Origin: a virus
IMG/VR virus record: IMGVR_UViG_3300045733_000193
Location: 1-43,540 of that record
Direction: 5' to 3' (one strand)
DNA length: 43,540 nt
The position numbers were made by a program, and so were the translations under genes. The notes under the pieces are model-generated. The model made no database searches and was not told where the DNA came from. It saw only the letters and a program-made list of their open reading frames with translations. Position 1 is the stretch's first letter. Every line of letters begins with the position of its first letter. This document shows positions 14,990-23,500 of this stretch, one piece after another.

Positions 14990-17233
14990 ATGGCAGGCAA
15001 CTTACTCCACGAATCTTTTGAGGGAGCCTATTCCGGCTTCGATAATACCGGATGGACCGTTCAAAATGGTGCCGGTTCCGTAGTTGACCCCGACAGCACC
15101 GCCGTAACCCCGCCTACCGGGGGCGGGAGCCAAGTCCTCAAGATTCAGAAAGTCTCTCCGAATTTCAACGCTCGGGCTTATTATTCTTTGGCGTCAGAGC
15201 AATCAAAAGTTTGGCTTACCGTCCACGTCAGGGTTGAGGCAGAGGGGCTGTCTAGCGGTGACGAAGTTGAATTGATTATGCTCCCGGACAGCGGGGGGGC
15301 CAACGCGGCTTGGACAGTTAAACTTCGCAAGGACGGAACGGCCCTTTCTTTTAATTCCTATGTTTATAATAATGGGGCATTTCACTATTATCAATCATCG
15401 GCCATCTCGCTCGGAACATGGTACACGATAGACTTAAAATATGATGTGGCGAGCGCAACTAAGACCTTCGAGGTTCGGTTAAATGGAACATCCGTTGGGA
15501 GCGGGACATTAACCGGCTCACTTCGGTCTGGTATTCGATACCCAATTTTAGGTAATTCCGGAGACAGCAAAACCGTCACGGCCTATTTTGATCTGCTAGA
15601 TATTTCCAGCACCGGATATGAACCGCAGACGGAACTCCACTCCGGGAGTTCTGCTGTTTCTGGGAAGGGTGTGGTTGCCTCTGCCGACAAAAAAAACGGA
15701 TCGGCTATCGGCGCGATCTCTCGCAAGGGAACCATTGCCGCGCTCGGATTCGCGGCCATGCTGGGGCTCGCGTCTATTACTAGCGGCGGTGCCGTAGCCA
15801 CGGTTGGGAAAAAGGCGGCGATTTCGGGAACGGCTATCGCTGGCGCGGGTGCGGTATCGATCGCGGGACAGAAGAGTGGCTATACGAACGTCCCCATTCC
15901 CGATATCGGGGCTTACGAATATCAAGGCAACTACGGTACGGTCATCTCCGGCGGCGGTTCGGTCTCCGCATCCGGGACCGCCGCTGAATTCCACTCGGGC
16001 GCTCCCGCTATTTCCGGAAACGGGTATGTGACGGGCGCGGGCGCAAAGAGCGCGAACCGCTCCCCCGCCATTTCGGGGGGCGGAGACCTGACCGATATCG
16101 GATCAAGGCAAGCCCCCGGTGCGCCCTCAGTCTTCGCAAGCGGCAATACGGCCACGGCCGGGGCGAAACAGGGGCAAGGCGGATCGGTCATCTCCGAGAA
16201 TGGCTCTATTGTCGCAACGGGGACGGTCAGCATAATCGTAGAGTTCTCCGGCGCGGCCGCCATATCGGGCGGGGGGGCGGTCGCATCCGAAGGCGTCAAG
16301 GCCGCGACCCCGCCAGCCGCCATATCGGGGAATGGCACCGTCGATCATGGGGGAGAGAAAGCCGCATCCGGGACGATAGTTGTCTCCGGGGACGGCTCGG
16401 TCTCAGCTTCCGGAACGGCGGAAGAGCTTCATTCCGGGTCCGCCTCTGTCGTCGGTGATGGGTCAGTATCCGGATCGGGAACGAAGTCCGCCTCTTCTGG
16501 CGCTGCGGTCCTTGGGGCCGGGGCTTTGGACTCGTATGGAGCAAGGGACGGGAGCGGCCTGGCCAGCGTCTCCGGGGGGGGCCTCGTAGCCAGCGAAGGC
16601 GCGAAGGCCTCCCGGGGTGTTGTCAGCGTTTCCGAGAATGGTTCCGTCGCCACGACCGGGATAGTGGCCGAGAATCACTCCGGATTCGTCTCGATTTCAG
16701 GAAGAGGCGGATTGGCCGCGGTCGGAACGAAATCCACCTTCTCGGTTTCCCTTACCCCTGGGAATGGGGTTATCGCCACAGGGGGAAGGAAGTCCGCATC
16801 GGGAGCAGAAATCATCTCCGGAGGTGGATCTGTCTCGGTAGCCGGGGTGGTGCTTGAAACTCGCTTTGGGTCCGCGTCTGTCTCTGGGCGTGGCGTTATT
16901 GCTGGCGCGGGGACAAAGGAAGCAACGTCTCGCGTCCTAGCCTCGGTGAAGGGAGAAGTTTACTCGGCTGGGCTGAAAGCCACGTATGACCTAGCAGCTA
17001 TATCAGGCAATGGTTCAATCTCGATCGAGCAAGGCAAGAAAGGCGCGGCGGTCTTATCCACGGCAGGCCATTTAGTCTCATCTGCGGCCGCGTGGTGGTA
17101 CGACGCTAGCCGACGCACCATAAAGCATCGGCCGAATATCGGCGGCGGGCGCTCCATCGGTCAAGGCCGCTCTACTCAATCTGTCCATCCTTTGAATCGA
17201 CCGAAACTTCAACGGAAAATGAGGATTCATTAA
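14990..17233 (+). CDS. Tail fibre: lectin-like domain plus tandem repeats
   Basis: 747 aa. Residues about 1-210 look like a concanavalin A/LamG-type lectin (HESFEGAYSGFDNTGWTV, WLTVHVRVEAEGLSSGDEV, GTWYTIDLKYDVASATKTFEVRLNG). From about 213 to 690 there are roughly a dozen degenerate repeats of 30-35 aa of the type ISGGGSVSASGTKSA, a common phage fibre repeat. The motif IPDIGAYEYQ interrupts the repeats at about 303-312. The C-terminus is short and basic. The protein most likely binds surface sugars of the host. Start at ATG 14990 behind GGAAAG. Confidence 0.82.
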   Translation: MAGNLLHESFEGAYSGFDNTGWTVQNGAGSVVDPDSTAVTPPTGGGSQVLKIQKVSPNFNARAYYSLASEQSKVWLTVHVRVEAEGLSSGDEVELIMLPDSGGANAAWTVKLRKDGTALSFNSYVYNNGAFHYYQSSAISLGTWYTIDLKYDVASATKTFEVRLNGTSVGSGTLTGSLRSGIRYPILGNSGDSKTVTAYFDLLDISSTGYEPQTELHSGSSAVSGKGVVASADKKNGSAIGAISRKGTIAALGFAAMLGLASITSGGAVATVGKKAAISGTAIAGAGAVSIAGQKSGYTNVPIPDIGAYEYQGNYGTVISGGGSVSASGTAAEFHSGAPAISGNGYVTGAGAKSANRSPAISGGGDLTDIGSRQAPGAPSVFASGNTATAGAKQGQGGSVISENGSIVATGTVSIIVEFSGAAAISGGGAVASEGVKAATPPAAISGNGTVDHGGEKAASGTIVVSGDGSVSASGTAEELHSGSASVVGDGSVSGSGTKSASSGAAVLGAGALDSYGARDGSGLASVSGGGLVASEGAKASRGVVSVSENGSVATTGIVAENHSGFVSISGRGGLAAVGTKSTFSVSLTPGNGVIATGGRKSASGAEIISGGGSVSVAGVVLETRFGSASVSGRGVIAGAGTKEATSRVLASVKGEVYSAGLKATYDLAAISGNGSISIEQGKKGAAVLSTAGHLVSSAAAWWYDASRRTIKHRPNIGGGRSIGQGRSTQSVHPLNRPKLQRKMRIH

Positions 17234-17235
17234 TT

Positions 17236-18153
17236 ATGCCTAAAACCGTTGGCCTCGTCCCGATGAAAGCGCAGATCGAGCGGATTCAGTCTGCCTACTC
17301 GAGCGCGGCCAAGCGGATCGTCGATATTCTCTCCGGGCTCGACCCGGCCACGTTCACGACGGTCGAACACGGCGCAGCGCTGAGGAAGGTCAAGGATATC
17401 GTCCTCACCCTCAATGACCAGGTCCGAATGTGGGCTCCGCCGGCGATCCGGACCGCGTACGAGGAAAGCGCGGGCGTTGCCCGGACGCGGCTTGAACTCA
17501 TCGGCGCGAAGCAGGTTCCGCATTGGAAATACAACCCGGCCCGGCATGACCGCAAGATCGACGCCCTTGTCCGGTTCGTCTCCCGCGATTTCTTCAAAGC
17601 GAACCTGACGATCGAGAAGACGGCCCGCAAGTTCCTCGGCGTCATGGCGCAAGCTGCCGCGGGGGTCGCCAAGGTTGCGGCGCAGGTCCAGGAATTCGAT
17701 ATGTCGGACGCATGGCCGTGGATCAACCGTCTGCTAAAAAAGGCGCGGCCGGCTGATTTGGCGGCGGAGACGTTGTCCCGGGGGACGCTGAGCAAGCAGA
17801 TCCAGGACTATTTGCTGGGCAAGCTCGGGGGGCAGGATTTTATCAAAATCAACGGCCGGAATTACAACCTCAAGGATTATTCGGAGTTGGTAGCCCGGAC
17901 GCGGATGCGGGAAGCTCAGAGCGAGGCGACGAAGGAACTCGCGCAGCAATTCGATAATGACCTCGTCCAATTCTCGAAGCATGATTCGCCGTGCGAGGAA
18001 TGCGGCCCGCTGGAAGGAATGATTTTTTCTATCTCTGGAAAGGACGAAGAATACCCGGAGTTGACGGACGAAGTGACGCCGCCGATTCATCCCCGCTGCG
18101 AGCATAATTTGAACCCGACATCTCGGGAAGTCATCTCCTGGAGGAACGCGTGA
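17236..18153 (+). CDS. Minor head protein (Mu gpF/SPP1 gp7-like)
   Basis: 305 aa. The helical body is followed by a C-terminal metal-binding signature: CEECGPLEGMIF, then PPIHPRCEHNLNP, matching the CxxC...HPxC(x)H pattern of Mu gpF-like head morphogenesis proteins. One or two copies usually sit in the capsid near the portal and enter the cell with DNA. In most phages this gene is next to the portal. Here it lies 13 kb downstream, after the adhesin block. Confidence 0.82.
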   Translation: MPKTVGLVPMKAQIERIQSAYSSAAKRIVDILSGLDPATFTTVEHGAALRKVKDIVLTLNDQVRMWAPPAIRTAYEESAGVARTRLELIGAKQVPHWKYNPARHDRKIDALVRFVSRDFFKANLTIEKTARKFLGVMAQAAAGVAKVAAQVQEFDMSDAWPWINRLLKKARPADLAAETLSRGTLSKQIQDYLLGKLGGQDFIKINGRNYNLKDYSELVARTRMREAQSEATKELAQQFDNDLVQFSKHDSPCEECGPLEGMIFSISGKDEEYPELTDEVTPPIHPRCEHNLNPTSREVISWRNA

Positions 18154-18449
18154 TCAAGAGTTATTTGATTGACGACGTCATCATTAAGAACCTCGTTTCG
18201 CTCGACCAATGGCAGGAGCCGACGTGGTCGACCGTCGCGGTCAAGGCCCGGATCGAATGGGCCAGCAAGTTGATCCGCAACGCCCAGGGGGAGCAGGTCG
18301 TCTCAGCGGCGCTGGTTTATTTTGACTCCGATGTTGTCGGGTTGACCATTGACGACCGGATTATCATCGACGGCGTTGAGCACGTTATCATGCGCGTGGA
18401 CAAGAAGACAGACTTTTCAACTTCGCATTACGAGGTATGGATTCAATAA
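18150..18449 (+). CDS. Head-closure/head-tail joining protein (putative)
   Basis: 99 aa with a GTG start overlapping the previous stop (GTGA) and an SD of CTGGAGGA. Mostly beta-strand (IDDRIIIDGVEHVIMRVDKK), like SPP1 gp16/HK97 gp7-type stopper proteins. It should close the portal channel after packaging. The next gene starts in TAATG at its stop. Call by size and synteny. Confidence 0.72.
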   Translation: MIKSYLIDDVIIKNLVSLDQWQEPTWSTVAVKARIEWASKLIRNAQGEQVVSAALVYFDSDVVGLTIDDRIIIDGVEHVIMRVDKKTDFSTSHYEVWIQ

Positions 18450-18931
18450 TGGCAAACGAAGCCTTCAGCCTGGATTTCGCGGACTTCAATAAAAAGTTCA
18501 TAGAGTACGCGCTGAAGACTGCGCCGGCCGTGGCGGAAGACGGGATGTTCAAAATGATGACGGCGCTGAAGATCGATGCCGATGAAGTGACGCCCAAGAC
18601 GCCTCACCTCGAAGGGAACTTGCGCGGCGATTATACGATCATCCTTGAGGGGATAACTCAGAGCAAGGTTGCGAACCATTCAGGCGGCAAGGGTAGCGAT
18701 CACAAGTCGAGCGGCGAAAGCGCGGCTGAGCGTTTCGGCGCGAGCAATATCATCGCCAAACTGGTTTTCCGCCAGCCTTACGCCGCGAAGTGGCATGAGG
18801 CGGTTAATCGTAAAGTGAATTGGTCAGAGCCCGGAGTCGGGCCGAAATTCCTCGAGAGCAAGATGATGATGTTCGGAGCGAAATACATCAAGAAGATCGC
18901 CGACATGATCAAGGCGACAACGGAGAAATGA
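18449..18931 (+). CDS. HK97 gp10-like tail-completion protein
   Basis: 160 aa. Start taken at ATG 18449 in TAATG; an ATG 12 bases upstream is also in frame. The protein has an N-terminal helix, the KTPHLEGNLRGDYTI segment, and GASNIIAKLVFRQPYAAKWHEAVN, all characteristic of HK97 gp10-like minor tail proteins (residues in PHxxGxLR and Y...HE). It acts at the head-tail interface. Tight spacing with both neighbours. Confidence 0.85.
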   Translation: MANEAFSLDFADFNKKFIEYALKTAPAVAEDGMFKMMTALKIDADEVTPKTPHLEGNLRGDYTIILEGITQSKVANHSGGKGSDHKSSGESAAERFGASNIIAKLVFRQPYAAKWHEAVNRKVNWSEPGVGPKFLESKMMMFGAKYIKKIADMIKATTEK

Positions 18932-18932
18932 C

Positions 18933-19355
18933 GTGATTAAGGAATTGAGCGTGTGGCTCGTCTCTCGGCTCAACGGCCTCGGGGCCTCTCCCGCGCTCGT
19001 CATCGGCGGCAACGTCCAGACCGGATTCCGCGCCCTTGACGCCCCGGTCCGCTGCTACACGATCCTGGAGTCTGGCGGAGGGATTCCCGCGTTCGAGCTC
19101 ACGGACCGGATCGACTATATGGTCCAGATAGCGACGCGGGCGGCGACTTACATGACCGCGCGCGCGGACGCATGGGCGATATTCGACGCCATCAACGGCA
19201 CGGCCGGCTGGCGTATCGCGGCGCTCACGTCGGGCGGGCAGGCCTACGAGGCGCAGGTCATCGAGGCGCTCGCGGCGCCACAATACATCGGCCAGGATGA
19301 GAAGGGCGCGTTCGAATTCTCAACAAATTACCAACTGAAAATGAAGAAAGCATGA
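18933..19355 (+). CDS. Tail terminator protein (putative)
   Basis: 140 aa with GTG 18933 one base after the previous stop. An N-terminal helix (LSVWLVSRLNGLG) is followed by a beta-rich core (YTILESGGGIPAFELTDRIDYMVQI) as in tail terminators and minor capsid proteins of siphophages. It should cap the tail tube and set its end. Position directly before the tube gene supports this. Confidence 0.78.
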   Translation: MIKELSVWLVSRLNGLGASPALVIGGNVQTGFRALDAPVRCYTILESGGGIPAFELTDRIDYMVQIATRAATYMTARADAWAIFDAINGTAGWRIAALTSGGQAYEAQVIEALAAPQYIGQDEKGAFEFSTNYQLKMKKA

Positions 19356-19368
19356 TTCATAGCAACGC

Positions 19369-19393
19369 TAGAAATGGGATCGATCCCGTTCTA
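19369..19393 (+). promoter_or_regulatory. Bulged hairpin in the leader of the tail tube gene
   Basis: TAGAA and TGGGA (19369-19379, one bulged A) pair with TCCC-G-TTCTA (to 19393) around a TCGA loop. It lies in the only sizeable gap of the tail operon, 25 bases before the strong ATGGAGGTG ribosome site of the tube gene. It could stabilise or process the mRNA to raise tube protein output. No T-tract, so not a clear terminator. Confidence 0.5.
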
Positions 19394-19417
19394 AATATTT
19401 CTCATGGAGGTGCCTAA

Positions 19418-19927
19418 ATGGGCGCTTTACAAATCAAGGACCTCGGTCCCTGCCAGGTACTGTACAACAGCATCGACCTCGGGCCCACCCTCGGCGGCGT
19501 GACGCTCAAGGAAGAGCAGCACTCCGTCGACATCAAGGAAGACGGCCACGCGGACACGCCCGTTGACGCCATCACCACGGGCAAAGTCACCACGGTGGAG
19601 GCCAACTTCACCCGCTCCTCGCTGACTCAGCTCGAGCAGATGATCGAGAGCGCGGTGAAGACCGCGACGAACCTCAAGGTGAAGAACAGCGTCGGGAACG
19701 CCATGTATGCCGACTCCCACGAGCTGATCCTCAAGCCCCTCGTGGACAACGTCGCGTCCGTCACGGCGGCCGAATGGCTTCACGTCCACAAGGCCTATCC
19801 GCTCGGCGCGCCGGAGTTCAAGTTCGACAACGCCAACCAGCGGGTCATTAAGGTCGTCTTCAAGTGCTTCCCGGACCAGACGTCCGCCAATGTCGGCTAC
19901 ATCTGGCGCATGGGCCCGGCGTCCTGA
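19418..19927 (+). CDS. Major tail tube protein
   Basis: 169 aa with the strongest local ribosome site (GGAGGTG). Beta-rich with DLGPTLGGVTLKEEQHSVDIKEDGHADTPVDAI split across strands and VEANFTRSSLTQLEQM, the look of siphophage tube proteins. It has high GC3 codon bias like the capsid gene, as expected for an abundant protein. It lies between terminator and chaperone genes. It polymerises around the tape measure to form the tail tube. Confidence 0.87.
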   Translation: MGALQIKDLGPCQVLYNSIDLGPTLGGVTLKEEQHSVDIKEDGHADTPVDAITTGKVTTVEANFTRSSLTQLEQMIESAVKTATNLKVKNSVGNAMYADSHELILKPLVDNVASVTAAEWLHVHKAYPLGAPEFKFDNANQRVIKVVFKCFPDQTSANVGYIWRMGPAS

Positions 19928-19945
19928 TCGGGCTGAGGTGAAGCC

Positions 19946-20266
19946 GTGAAGCGATTCGTAATCGAAACTTCTCTCTTCGAGCCGTTCGAGGTCGAAATCC
20001 TGGGTAAGGTCTACACGACCCAGCCCATGTCGTCGAAGCTCATCCGCGAGATCAACGAGCTCGACGCCCAGCGGCGGGACAAGAAGATCCCGGAGCTGGA
20101 CGCGGTTGTCAGGATTTGCGCCCTGATGTTTGGGGCGGACCCGGCGGAACTCGATACGGTGGACCTCCGGGCGTTGACCCCCGCGATGGAGTACGTTTAT
20201 TCCGAGATGAACGCGGGCCGGCCGAAGGGGAAGGTGCAGGACGGGCCGGAAGACCCAAAAAAGTAA
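19946..20266 (+). CDS. Tail assembly chaperone, G-type product
   Basis: 106 aa with GTG start behind GAGGTGAAG. Small helical protein located between the tube and tape measure genes, the place of lambda gpG. Ends with GAC CCA AAA AAG TAA, so its last sense codons form a -1 slippery site. It coats the tape measure and recruits tube protein during assembly. A fraction of ribosomes is expected to shift and make the longer GT form. Confidence 0.85.
   Translation: MKRFVIETSLFEPFEVEILGKVYTTQPMSSKLIREINELDAQRRDKKIPELDAVVRICALMFGADPAELDTVDLRALTPAMEYVYSEMNAGRPKGKVQDGPEDPKK
20257..20263 (+). promoter_or_regulatory. Programmed -1 frameshift site A AAA AAG
   Basis: The heptamer A AAA AAG lies in the correct zero frame (CCA AAA AAG TAA) one codon before the G stop. 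It is a canonical and very efficient bacterial -1 slippery sequence. The -1 frame then reads GTA AGG GAG and stays open to 20571. The GGGAGG just after the stop could act as an SD-like stimulator only if the spacing fits, which it does not clearly do. Confidence 0.88.
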
Positions 20267-20571
20267 GGGAGGCCCGGGGAGAGCAATTCGCGGTTATCGC
20301 GGCGGCTTTCCCCGGCCTCTTCTCGTATCACGCGCTGCTGAATCTCGATATCCGGGATTTGGAGTACTGGATCAATGAAGCCCAGAAGAAACTTGTCTAC
20401 GACAAGATCAAGGCCGCCTTCGCGGCTCGGATGGGCGCGGTGACGGGCGAAGGATTTAATGCGGTGATCCAGAGCTACCAGGACCAACTTGCCGAGATCG
20501 AAGGGAAACATCCGGACGAGGAACGGGTAGCGGACGCTTGGACGATGCTAAAGGCCAGAGGCAAAGGATAA
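20263..20571 (+). CDS. Tail assembly chaperone, T extension (via -1 frameshift)
   Basis: This frame has no good start of its own. Read after slippage at 20257-20263 it adds 102 residues (VREARGEQFAVIAAAFPG...) to the 106-aa G product, for a 208-aa GT fusion. The extension is helical and ends with AWTMLKARGKG just before the tape measure gene. By analogy with lambda gpGT, the T part binds tube protein while G binds the tape measure. Frame relation (-1) and slippery site are seen directly. Confidence 0.83.
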   Translation, partial: VREARGEQFAVIAAAFPGLFSYHALLNLDIRDLEYWINEAQKKLVYDKIKAAFAARMGAVTGEGFNAVIQSYQDQLAEIEGKHPDEERVADAWTMLKARGKG

Positions 20572-20577
20572 CCCAAA

Positions 20578-23500
20578 ATGGCATTTGATGCTGGCGCGAT
20601 CGTAGCACGGATGGAGTTGGCCCTTACGGGTTGGACGAAGTCTGTTGAGACGGTCAAGGCCGACCAGCAAAGCATGACCGGCTTTGCGCTCCGGCATAGC
20701 GATGAAATCCAAAAGCTGGGCGTGAAGTTCGCCGCGGCCGGGGCGGTTATCACTGGGGCGCTCTCGGCCATCGTCCTAAAGACCGTTGAATCCGAGCATG
20801 AATTCGGGCATATGTCCGAAAAGACGGGCATGACTACGGAGGAATTATCCCGCCTCGCCCTGAGCGCCAAGAAGGGAGATACGGACATCGGCTCCATGAC
20901 GATGGGGCTTAAGTTCCTGGCCACGCAAATGATCGCCACGGCGGGGGCTACGGACAAACAGAGCACCGTCCTGGGGGCGATGGGAATTTCGGCGACGGAC
21001 GCCGCCGGAAAGCTCCGGCCCTTTAGTGACATCCTCCCCGAAATTGCCGATCACTTCAAGGGCATGGAGGACGGCGCGGTGAAGGTCAAGTTGGCCGTCG
21101 CGCTGTTCGGCCGGGCCGGGATGGACCTTATCCCGGTCATGAACATGGGGAGCGCGGGGTTTAAGGAAAACGCGGAGCTCGCGTCCCGGTTCGGGACCGT
21201 CGTCTCGAAGGAAGCGGCGAAGGCGGCGGCGGAATTCAAAGACAAGTTAATCGACCTCCAAGCGTCGGGGGCGGGATTGACGCACGCGCTTGGCGAAGCG
21301 CTCATGCCAGCGGCCGAAAAATTGATCGCCAAGCTTACGGATACGGTCGTCAAGGTCAAGGATTGGATCAAGGAAAACCCCGCATTGGTGAAAGGGGTCC
21401 TTGAATTCGCCGGGGGGCTTGGGATCGCGGGCACGGCTGCCGGGACGTTCCTGGTCGTCTTGGCGAACATCGTCAAGGCGTTGGCCATCCTGAAGATTCA
21501 TGCTGCCACTCCGATCCTTATTACCGTCGGAATCGTTGGGGGCGTAGCCGTTGGCGAGGCCCTATTGAAAATTCGGGAGTTTTACGAAAAGGAAGTCAGT
21601 CACAAATTCGTAGATAGCGCTACGGCGGACTGGGCAGCCCTCGGCCTTCGGATGGGCGAGACCACGGGAACGATAACGGCCATCAAGTCGGAGTTTTACA
21701 AGCTCGATAAAGACATAATGGACAATGCCGAACTCACGGCGACGCTAACTGACGTCTGGGAGAAATATGGAGGGAGTTTCCATGACGTTTTGACGGCAAT
21801 CCTAAAGGGAGAGGCCGGGGCCAAGGCCAAGGAAATTCTTATCGGCCTAATGGACGCGCACGGGGGCGCAGCGCAGGCCGCCGAATACCACGCGGCGGCG
21901 ACGGACAAGGTAACGGACGCAAGTAAGAAGCTCGACCCCTCGCTCCAAGCCGTGCTGGATGCGCTGGACAAGGGCAACAAATCAACCAAGGACGCGGTCA
22001 CTATCGATAACACCTTCCTCGGGGTGTCCCGCGATCTGACGAAGGCCCTTTGGGACATGGGCGTTGCGGTTAAAGACGCCGGACTAAAACTCGAAAACAC
22101 CTTCCTCCCGCCCGCTCGGGATATGAGGATCGCGTTATTTGAAATGGGCGTTTCGGCCAAGGGCGCCGGGCTCCAAATCGTTGACACGCTTCTCCCTGCC
22201 ATGCGTCAGTTACCCAAGGAAGTCCAGGCGATGATCCCCGGCTTCAAAAACATGGGGGCCGAATGGGGCAAGGTCAATTCGCAGATCGCGGCGGACTTTA
22301 TTCGTTCCGTCGGGTCGATCCTGACGGGACAGACGACGTTCAAGGACGGCTTTAAGTCGCTCATGAGCTCGATCACCAATTCGTTCATCAGCGGATTCAG
22401 CGACCTACTTAAAGACGGCAAGAGCGCGACGGAAGCCTTGAATGCGGCCATCTCAACGACGCCGGGGGTTATCAGCCTTGTAGTCACCGCCGTCAACATT
22501 CTCGTCGCTTCCATCGAAGCATACAAAAAGCAGATAGCCGCATTTGACGCACAGGCGTTGAAGGGCGCGATGGACAGCGTCAAGCAGTCCGTCGCGTTTC
22601 TCGGGCCAATTACGGATGAACTCGCCAAGAAGATGTACGACTACTCCCGGTCAAATTCCCAGGCCGCGACGGAGGCCAAATTTCTCGGCGACATGATGCG
22701 CGAGACCGGGATCGACGCCCACAACTTCGACATTTATCTCGCCAAGGCGACGAACACGCTGACGCTCTACGAGACGGGCGCGCTTTCGGCCGCGGACGCG
22801 ACGGAGCTGGCCAACGATCAATTCGGGCAGCTCCTAGAGGCCGCAAAGAAGCTGGGCAAGGAAGGTTCGGAGGCGATGATTAATTTCATCAAGACCGCCC
22901 AAGCCGCCGGCCTAGAAGTCGCGTCCATCAATGCCTATGTCATCGAACAGCTCGATAAGGTTCCGGATGCGCTCTCCGTAATGATCACGGCGGCGGGCGA
23001 TTCCGCCGAGGCGCTGGCGGGACTCGGGGACATCGCGCTCCTGACATTCGACAGCATGATTAGGGCTGGCGTTCCCTATCGACAGGCCATCGAAAAGCTG
23101 GGCGGGGCGTTCGCACCACTCCTCGATGAGCACGCCGCGCTGCTCGAACAAATGAAAAAGGTGGATGTCGGAACCGACGCCTATAAGAAGCTTGCCGAGG
23201 CGCTCGCCCTCAACGAAGACAAGATGAAAAAACTTGGCTTCGGGAGCGGGGGTGCGCTCGATGAGATGATGAAGGTTGTCAACATCACCCGCGAGCATAA
23301 GGACCTGTTCGACGCGATTGAGGCAAACGATACCGTCATGAAGGCCCTCAGTAATAGCGGCTCCCTCATGGGCGAATCCGGGGCCAAGGCCTTCAAGAAG
23401 CTGGAAGACAACGCCAACAGCTATTATAACCAGCTTCTCGCGGCCGGTATGACAGAGGGCCAGGCTCAAGCGGCGATGAAGCAATCGCTCCAAGACATCT

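Noticed and set aside
15630-17060. Regular GC-rich repeats that could suggest a CRISPR array
   Set aside because: They are in-frame degenerate codon repeats of the fibre protein (ISGGGSVSASG type). Repeat units differ in sequence, and no unique spacers or leader are present.
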